A DNA stretch of 17,257 nt, from assembly GCA_002730985.1 (NCBI GenBank), contig PCBP01000079.1, positions 1 to 17,257 on the forward strand, written 5' to 3'. The DNA comes from Flavobacteriales bacterium. GTDB taxonomy: Bacteria; Bacteroidota; Bacteroidia; Flavobacteriales; BACL11. The translations under genes and the position numbers were made by a program. Positions 7,151 to 12,521 of the stretch are shown in pieces. Numbering within the stretch: the first letter of the stretch is position 1; the number at the start of each line of letters is the position of its first letter. Below the pieces are notes generated by a model, which ran no database searches, was not told where the DNA came from, and was given only the letters and a program-made list of their open reading frames with translations.

Positions 7151-7372
7151 ATGAAAAATATAATATATTTATGCCTTATGACTATTATGCTTGCTTTCTC
7201 CGCTTGCGGAGGAGGAGAAACTGCAACCGAAGAAACTGTTATAGAGACTATTTTGTGTGCTGATCGTTGTCAAAAGGCATGTTGTTTAGGCTGTAAATCT
7301 ACTGAAGGCGATAAAAAATGTATCATTTTAGCAGATGGTTCAATGCCTTGTTGCATTCCTGAAGAGCAGTAA
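7151..7372 (+). CDS. Small cysteine-rich lipoprotein
   Basis: A 73-residue protein. The signal peptide ends AFSAC with lipidation at C19, followed by GGGETATEET, the same start as the preceding lipoprotein: 20 of the first 29 residues are identical. The tail differs completely: residues 36-68 hold eight cysteines in the pattern C-x3-C-x3-CC-x2-C-x8-C-x9-CC (C36, C40, C44, C45, C48, C57, C67, C68). Such spacing fits metal binding or a disulfide-rich fold; neither is proved. There is no obvious catalytic residue set. The A-rich leader AAAAAAGAAA precedes the ATG, and no exact TAnnTTTG element was found between the upstream terminator and the start. The gene converges on pyrC with a 65-nt gap. 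Family not recognised. Confidence 0.78.
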   Translation: MKNIIYLCLMTIMLAFSACGGGETATEETVIETILCADRCQKACCLGCKSTEGDKKCIILADGSMPCCIPEEQ

Positions 7373-7437
7373 AGTAAAGAATAGATTTACGATAAGTATG
7401 AATCACATGACCATTAATTATTCAATAGTTTTTTATT

Positions 7438-8769
7438 TTATCTATTGAAAGTAAGGCGCATTCCATTTCGACTTTCATTAAAATTACCATGTTCATATGC
7501 AATATGGCCATTAATTAAAGTGTGAGTGATTTTGGTGTTAAATGTTTCACCTTCAAAAGGAGACCAGCCACATTTATATAAGATATTGTCTTTTTTTACC
7601 TGCCATCTATTATTTAAGTCCACTAGTACTAAATCAGCAAAATATCCTTCACGGATAAACCCTCTTTTTTCTATTTTAAAACAAATTGCTGGGTTATGAC
7701 ACATTTTTTCTACAACTTTTTCGATATTCATTTTGCCTCTTTTAAAGAACTCTAACATAGCAGGAAGTGCGTGCTGAACTAATGGGCCGCCAGAAGGAGC
7801 GTTAAAATAAGTGTTGTTTTTTTCTTCTAATGTATGCGGGGCATGATCTGTAGCTATTACATCTAACTTGTCATCTAAGAGCGCTTGAAATAAAGCATTT
7901 TTGTCACTTTCTTTTTTCACTGCTGGATTCCATTTTATCAGTGTGTCTTTTTCTGTATAATTGGTTTCATCAAACCAAAGATGATGAATACAGACTTCTG
8001 CAGTAATCCTTTTGTCTTTTAATGGTACTTTATTGGTTAATAATTCAATTTCTTTTTCAGTTGAAATGTGAAAAATATGTAAGCGAGTGTTATGCTTCTT
8101 TGCTAATGCAACAGCTAGTGAAGATGATTTAAAGCAGGCTTCAGTACTTCTAATTTTTGGGTGCTCTGACATTGAGACCTCTTCACCATATTGAGCTTTT
8201 GCTTTTGCAATATTTTCTTTAATTATTCTTTCGTCTTCACAGTGAACAGCAATTAGCATAGGTGATTTAGCAAAAATTTCCTCTAAAACATTTTTGTTAT
8301 CTACAAGCATATTTCCTGTTGATGAACCCATAAATATTTTTATTGCTCCAACATTTTTGGGGTTTGTTTTAAGTATTTCCTCCAAATTATTATTGCTTGC
8401 CCCCATAAAAAAAGAATAATTTGCAATTGATGTTTTTGAAGCGATTTGGTATTTTTCTTCTAACAATTCTTGTGTTAAGACTTGAGGATTAGTATTTGGC
8501 ATCTCCATAAAAGAGGTTATTCCGCCAGCAACAGCCGCTTTACTTTCACTATAAATATTTGCCTTATGTGTAAGGCCCGGCTCTCTGAAATGCACTTGAT
8601 CATCAATAACTCCTGGCAATAAATACAAGCCTTCTGCATCAATTAGTTGGTCCGCATCAATTGTTATCTTTGGAGAGATTTTTTTAATTTTCTGATTTTC
8701 AATTAGCACATCTGACCGGTAAGTTCTCCCCTCATTAACCAGTTTTGCATTTTTTATTAATGTTAGCAT
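7438..8769 (-). CDS. pyrC: Dihydroorotase
   Basis: A complete 443-residue amidohydrolase of the class I dihydroorotase type, which cyclises N-carbamoyl-aspartate to dihydroorotate in pyrimidine synthesis (cytosol). Visible metal and substrate sites: IDDQVHFREPG (Q58, H60, R62), GAIKIF (K144, the lysine expected to be carboxylated), AVHCEDE (H176), LHIFHIST (H231/H234) and IATDHAPH (D308, H309, H312), with SGGPLVQH closing the site. The first residue of the usual H-x-H pair is Gln here; I recall the same IDDQVHFREPG in Bacteroidota homologues, so this is likely a lineage trait and not damage. The start codon lies 1 nt after the stop of the mannosyltransferase gene (TAAAATG on the minus strand), so the two form one transcript with coupled translation. 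An allantoinase or hydantoinase is unlikely given HHLWF and CGWSPFEG. Confidence 0.93.
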   Translation of the reverse strand: MLTLIKNAKLVNEGRTYRSDVLIENQKIKKISPKITIDADQLIDAEGLYLLPGVIDDQVHFREPGLTHKANIYSESKAAVAGGITSFMEMPNTNPQVLTQELLEEKYQIASKTSIANYSFFMGASNNNLEEILKTNPKNVGAIKIFMGSSTGNMLVDNKNVLEEIFAKSPMLIAVHCEDERIIKENIAKAKAQYGEEVSMSEHPKIRSTEACFKSSSLAVALAKKHNTRLHIFHISTEKEIELLTNKVPLKDKRITAEVCIHHLWFDETNYTEKDTLIKWNPAVKKESDKNALFQALLDDKLDVIATDHAPHTLEEKNNTYFNAPSGGPLVQHALPAMLEFFKRGKMNIEKVVEKMCHNPAICFKIEKRGFIREGYFADLVLVDLNNRWQVKKDNILYKCGWSPFEGETFNTKITHTLINGHIAYEHGNFNESRNGMRLTFNR

Positions 8770-8770
8770 T

Positions 8771-9502
8771 TTATCTTCCCCAGCTTCTAAAAAAACTTTT
8801 AATTTTCATTTCTAACACTCCAAGTACTGCCTCCATAAAAATACCACTACTCATTTTTGAGTCTCCTTCAGCTCTATCGGTAAAAATGACAGGAACTTCT
8901 ACTAGATTAAAACCATACTTCCAGGCTTTGAATTTCATTTCAATTTGAAAAGCATACCCTACAAATTGAATCTTTTTCAGTTTAATAGTTTCTAAAACTT
9001 TCCTATTATAACATTTAAATCCAGCTGTAGAGTCATGGATTGGCATTCCTGTAATTAGTTTAACATATTTTGAGGCAAAAAAAGACATAAGCAATCTAGC
9101 CATTGGCCAATTTACAATATTAACACCTTTAACATAGCGAGAGCCAATTGAAACATCTCCTCCATCAATAGCACTTGCTTCATATAGTCTAATTAAGTCG
9201 TCAGGATTATGAGAAAAATCAGCATCCATCTCAAAAATAAATTGATAATGTCTATTTAATGCCCATTTAAAACCATGAATGTAAGCGGTCCCTAAACCTA
9301 ATTTTCCAGTTCGTTCCTCAATGTGTAGTTGATCAGGATATTGTTGCTGTAATTTTTTCACAATATTAGCAGTCCCATCAGGAGATCCATCATCAATAAT
9401 TAAAATATGAAATAGTTTTTCTAATGAAAAGACCTTGAGAATAATCTTTTCAATATTTTCTTTCTCATTATAAGTAGGAATAATTATTAAACTATCAGTC
9501 AT
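8771..9502 (-). CDS. Polyprenol-phosphate mannosyltransferase (DPM1-like, GT2 family)
   Basis: A complete 243-residue family 2 glycosyltransferase. It starts with IIIPTYNEKENI (6-17), then IIDDGSPDGTA (35-45), the metal-binding EMDADFSHNP with D93/D95 of the DxD-type motif, IGSRYVKG and a C-terminal RAEGDSKM. These are the marks of the polyprenol (dolichyl) monophosphate mannose synthases, which move mannose from GDP-mannose to a lipid phosphate at the inner membrane. The length and the absence of C-terminal transmembrane helices show the short DPM1-like form, which must associate with the membrane peripherally. It is co-transcribed with pyrC (1-nt gap) and has its own promoter element in the 34-nt gap after acs. 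Another sugar donor or acceptor cannot be ruled out. Confidence 0.88.
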   Translation of the reverse strand: MTDSLIIIPTYNEKENIEKIILKVFSLEKLFHILIIDDGSPDGTANIVKKLQQQYPDQLHIEERTGKLGLGTAYIHGFKWALNRHYQFIFEMDADFSHNPDDLIRLYEASAIDGGDVSIGSRYVKGVNIVNWPMARLLMSFFASKYVKLITGMPIHDSTAGFKCYNRKVLETIKLKKIQFVGYAFQIEMKFKAWKYGFNLVEVPVIFTDRAEGDSKMSSGIFMEAVLGVLEMKIKSFFRSWGR

Positions 9503-9506
9503 TTTG

Positions 9507-9514
9507 CAAAAATA
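9507..9514 (-). promoter_or_regulatory. -7 promoter element for the dpm-pyrC pair, predicted leaderless
   Basis: The plus strand reads CAAAAATA, that is TATTTTTG on the minus strand, a perfect TAnnTTTG. Four nt (CAAA) separate it from the ATG at 9502. It sits in the 34-nt gap after the acs stop, so dpm-pyrC can be transcribed apart from acs. Confidence 0.5.
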
Positions 9515-9536
9515 AGTAAACTGCTGTATAAAATGA

Positions 9537-11432
9537 TTATTGTGCAGATCTTTTGATATCCTCTACAACGCTAGGATCTAAAAGTGTGCTTGTATCTCCT
9601 ATATTTTCTGTATTACCTTCAGCAATTTTTCTAAGAATTCGTCTCATAATTTTTCCTGATCGGGTTTTAGGAAGCCCATTTACAAATTGGATTTTATCTG
9701 CTTTTGCAATTGGGCCAACTTCTTTCGCTACAAAATCATTAATTTCTTTTTTAAGCAGATCATTATTAGCTACTTCATTATGACAAATTACATAGGCATA
9801 AACGCCATTTCCTTTAATCGGATGAGGAAATCCTACAATAGCTGTTTCACAAACATTTGGGTGCTCATCCATTGCACTTTCAATTTCAGCAGTTCCTAAA
9901 TTATGTCCAGACACAATAAGCACATCATCTACCCTCCCTGTTATTCGGTACATCCCATTTTCATCTCTTAAGCACCCATCCCCTGTAAAATATTTATTAT
10001 GGAAAGCGGAAAAATAAGTTTCTTTAAATCTTTTATGATCACCATAAATTGTCCTTGCAATTGAGGGCCAAGGAAATTTTATACACAATCTTCCTTCAAC
10101 AGAATTTCCTTCAAGTTCATTCCCTTTTTCGTTAACTAAACAAGGCTGGATTCCAGGAAGAGGCAAAGTGGCAAAAGAGGGTTTTGCAGGAGTTACATTT
10201 GCTAAATTAGAAATCATTATTCCGCCTGTTTCTGTCTGCCACCAAGTATCTACAATAGGACAATTATCTTTCCCAATTTCTTTATTGTACCAATGCCAAG
10301 CATCTTCATTTATTGGCTCCCCAACTGTTCCCAAAACCTTCAATGATGATAAATCATAAGGAGTTACAAATTCCATTCCCTTCGCTTCTAATGCACGAAT
10401 AGCAGTTGGTGCGGTGTAAAAAATATTGATTTGATTTTCTTCAATAATTTTCCAAAAACGTCCGGCATCTGGATAAGAAGGGGTTCCCTCAAACATTACA
10501 GTTGTTGCTCCTGCTAGAAGAGGCCCATAAACAATGTAAGAATGCCCTGTTATCCATCCAATATCTGCAGTACACCAATAAATATCCCCATCTTCATATT
10601 GGAAAACGTTTCTGAAAGAATATTCAGTATATATCATGTAACCAGCAGTGGAGTGCTGTATTCCTTTAGGCTTTCCGGTTGACCCAGAGGTGTATAAAAT
10701 AAAAAGAGGGTCTTCAGAATCCATTATTTCAATTGGACAATCAGAATTAGAATTTTCCATCTGCTCATGCCACCAAAAATCTCTGTTCTTTTGCATATTG
10801 ATATTACTCTTTGTTCTTTTCAAAACAATGCATCTTTCAATAGATGGAGTGCTTTTCATGGCCTCATCAGAAATTTCTTTTAGAGGGGTTGTTTTATCTC
10901 CTCTAAATCCTCCATCAGCAGTTATTAATAATTTGCAAGTAGCATCATTAATTCTGTCAGATAATGATTTTGCAGAAAATCCAGCAAAGACAACAGAATG
11001 CACTGCCCCAATCCTTGCGCATGCTAAAACAGCAATAGCTAATTCAGGAACCATTGGCATGTAAAGACATATTCTGTCTCCCTTTTTTACTCCATTTTTT
11101 CTTAAAACATTTGCACATTTGCAAACTTGCGTATAAAGATCTTTGTAGCTTAGGTTTATATTTTTCTCTTGAGGATCATTAGCAATCCATTTAATGGCTG
11201 TTTGATTTCCTTTTTTTTCTAAATGTCGGTCTAAACAATTTTCTGTAATATTAAGTTTTCCTCCTTCAAACCATTTTATTTCTGGTTTTGTAAAATCCCA
11301 TGAAAGGACATTTCTCCATCTCTTTCTCCAACTAAAATTTCGAGCTTTTCCCTCCCAAAAATCTTCCGGATGCTTAATACTTCTTTCATATTCTTTTTTG
11401 TATTTCTCAAATGATTTAATATTTTTTTGCAT
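9537..11432 (-). CDS. acs: Acetyl-CoA synthetase (AMP-forming)
   Basis: A complete 631-residue protein, normal length for Acs, which makes acetyl-CoA from acetate, ATP and CoA through acetyl-AMP in the cytosol. The N-terminal Acs region has HPEDFWEGKARNFSWRK; the ATP loop YTSGSTGKPKG is at 247-257, the adenylate motif DTWWQTETGG at 395-404, the hinge region GRVDDVLIVSGHNLGTAEIE follows, and PKTRSGKIMRR holds K594, the catalytic lysine that is acetylated in other bacteria to switch the enzyme off. The Trp in DTWWQTE is typical of acetate (rather than longer acyl) specificity. It is transcribed divergently from the T9SS/TonB locus and lies upstream of dpm, with a 34-nt gap that holds a separate promoter element. 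A propionyl-CoA synthetase is less likely given the WWQTE motif. Confidence 0.96.
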   Translation of the reverse strand: MQKNIKSFEKYKKEYERSIKHPEDFWEGKARNFSWRKRWRNVLSWDFTKPEIKWFEGGKLNITENCLDRHLEKKGNQTAIKWIANDPQEKNINLSYKDLYTQVCKCANVLRKNGVKKGDRICLYMPMVPELAIAVLACARIGAVHSVVFAGFSAKSLSDRINDATCKLLITADGGFRGDKTTPLKEISDEAMKSTPSIERCIVLKRTKSNINMQKNRDFWWHEQMENSNSDCPIEIMDSEDPLFILYTSGSTGKPKGIQHSTAGYMIYTEYSFRNVFQYEDGDIYWCTADIGWITGHSYIVYGPLLAGATTVMFEGTPSYPDAGRFWKIIEENQINIFYTAPTAIRALEAKGMEFVTPYDLSSLKVLGTVGEPINEDAWHWYNKEIGKDNCPIVDTWWQTETGGIMISNLANVTPAKPSFATLPLPGIQPCLVNEKGNELEGNSVEGRLCIKFPWPSIARTIYGDHKRFKETYFSAFHNKYFTGDGCLRDENGMYRITGRVDDVLIVSGHNLGTAEIESAMDEHPNVCETAIVGFPHPIKGNGVYAYVICHNEVANNDLLKKEINDFVAKEVGPIAKADKIQFVNGLPKTRSGKIMRRILRKIAEGNTENIGDTSTLLDPSVVEDIKRSAQ

Positions 11433-11546
11433 GTCTATTTCAGTATTTTTTTTTACAGATAATCATAATTCAAACTTTTATTAACATAAGTTATAATATA
11501 TGATAGTTTTTGTAGCTTAGCACCAATTAAATTAAAATTTAAAAAT
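11433..11546. other. Divergent intergenic region between acs and the lamin-tail gene
   Basis: 114 nt, very AT-rich. It holds a run of nine T (11446-11454), read as A in the acs leader, and one near-consensus promoter element for the plus-strand gene. No exact TAnnTTTG was found for acs; the nearest is TAAAAGTTTG (complement of 11471-11480), whose spacing is off. No operator-like inverted repeat was seen. Confidence 0.6.
11504..11512 (+). promoter_or_regulatory. Near-consensus -7 element for the lamin-tail/TonB locus
   Basis: TAGTTTTTG is TAnnTTTG with one extra base in the spacer. It lies 34 nt before the ATG at 11547, predicting a leader of about 30 nt. It is the best candidate for the start of the transcript of the export and uptake locus, but the spacing departs from consensus. 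Confidence 0.35.
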
Positions 11547-12461
11547 ATGAAAAAAATTCTACTAATACTAGCTGTAATTTTGACAGCTAATTTGAATGCT
11601 CAAGTAGCCCCTTGTTCTGATTTATTTATTTCAGAATATGTTGAAGGGCCTGCTAATAATAATGCAATTGAGATATATAATCCAACATTAAATTCAATTG
11701 ATTTGTCTGGTTATACTGTTAACAGGTATAGTAACGGAGCTAGTTCTGGCCCGGAAGTTTGGCAATTATCTGGAGCAATTGCTGCAGGAGAAGTTGTAGT
11801 AGTTGGTAATGGCCAAGTTGATTCAGTTTGGGTATCAACTTACTGGTCACTTCCTGTAGACCCTGTTTTTTATAATTTGTTAGATGATCATTGTAATGGA
11901 GATTATGACGCGAATTCAACTTTTTATTTTAATGGAGATGATGCAATGACATTAGAGTACAACGGGAATTCTGTTGATATTTTTGGTAAAGTGGGAGAAG
12001 ATCCTGGCTACGCATGGACTGATGATATAAGTGCAGGCTATACTGATGCAAATGGAGGTACATGGTGGACAAAAAGACAAACATTAATTAGAAAGCCTAC
12101 GGTACAAATAGGCGTTACACAAAATCCTATTTTATTTGATCCAACACTAGAATATGATTCTTTGCCAGATGCTACATATTCTAATCTAGGATCACATAAT
12201 TGTGATTGTTCAGGGACTTCTAATATCAATGAGAATAAAGATGTTTCTTATGTCATCTATCCTAATCCTGCAAATAGAGGGGCTGAGGTGTCTATTAATG
12301 CAATCCCTCGTGTTAAAAATGTTTTTTTAACCAATACCTTAGGAGAGCAAGTAAGATTTGGTCAATCAATTAATACAAGTGGGCTAGCAAAAGGAACTTA
12401 TATCATAGATATTGAATTTTACAGTGGAAATTTTGCACAAAACAAACTAATTATAGAGTAG
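11547..12461 (+). CDS. Secreted lamin-tail-domain protein with T9SS sorting domain
   Basis: A complete 304-residue protein. The Sec signal peptide ends LNA with cleavage expected after A18. The lamin-tail domain (an Ig-like beta sandwich) spans about residues 24-220, beginning DLFISEYVEGPANNNAIEIY and continuing LSGYTVNRYSNG and MTLEYNGNSVDIFG. After a C-D-C-S-G-T-S linker (219-225) the C-terminal 70 residues are a type A T9SS sorting domain: VIYPNPANRG (237-246), a GLAKGTYIIDI core (279-289) and a final NKLIIE. The protein should cross the outer membrane by T9SS and be surface-bound or released. Lamin-tail domains in Bacteroidota often accompany extracellular nucleases and other hydrolases; here no catalytic domain is present, so a binding role is the safer inference. 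It is separated from the TonB receptor gene by a terminator-like hairpin. Confidence 0.88.
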   Translation: MKKILLILAVILTANLNAQVAPCSDLFISEYVEGPANNNAIEIYNPTLNSIDLSGYTVNRYSNGASSGPEVWQLSGAIAAGEVVVVGNGQVDSVWVSTYWSLPVDPVFYNLLDDHCNGDYDANSTFYFNGDDAMTLEYNGNSVDIFGKVGEDPGYAWTDDISAGYTDANGGTWWTKRQTLIRKPTVQIGVTQNPILFDPTLEYDSLPDATYSNLGSHNCDCSGTSNINENKDVSYVIYPNPANRGAEVSINAIPRVKNVFLTNTLGEQVRFGQSINTSGLAKGTYIIDIEFYSGNFAQNKLIIE

Positions 12462-12479
12462 TAATATCAAAAAGAAATT

Positions 12480-12510
12480 AAAATACTGATGGAAACATCA
12501 GTATTTTTTT
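12480..12510 (+). terminator. Strong hairpin with T-run between the lamin-tail gene and the TonB receptor gene
   Basis: AAAATACTGATG (12480-12491), GAAA tetraloop, CATCAGTATTTT (12496-12507) makes a 12-bp perfect stem, with T continuing to 12510. It has the full form of a Rho-independent terminator, yet it ends only 11 nt before the ATG of the receptor gene, leaving no room for a promoter between them. Confidence 0.85.
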
Positions 12511-12521
12511 AGTAGAAAAAA

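Noticed and set aside
6855-7372. Toxin-antitoxin or bacteriocin-immunity pair for the two small genes
   Set aside because: Both carry lipoprotein signals, share the same N-terminal module and are separated by a terminator; neither has a known toxin or antitoxin motif.
7421-7449. TTCAATAG/CTATTGAA inverted repeat at the pyrC stop as a terminator
   Set aside because: The 8-bp arms are AT-rich with a 13-nt loop, and no T-run follows on either strand, so terminator function is not supported.
10648-11064. 138-codon plus-strand open frame inside acs
   Set aside because: It is antisense to the acs ATP-binding region; no signal, motif or start context supports it.
11433-11546. Pho-box-like operator upstream of the T9SS/TonB locus
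   Set aside because: I looked because of the phosphodiesterase gene but saw no convincing direct repeat; the AT-rich sequence alone is not evidence.
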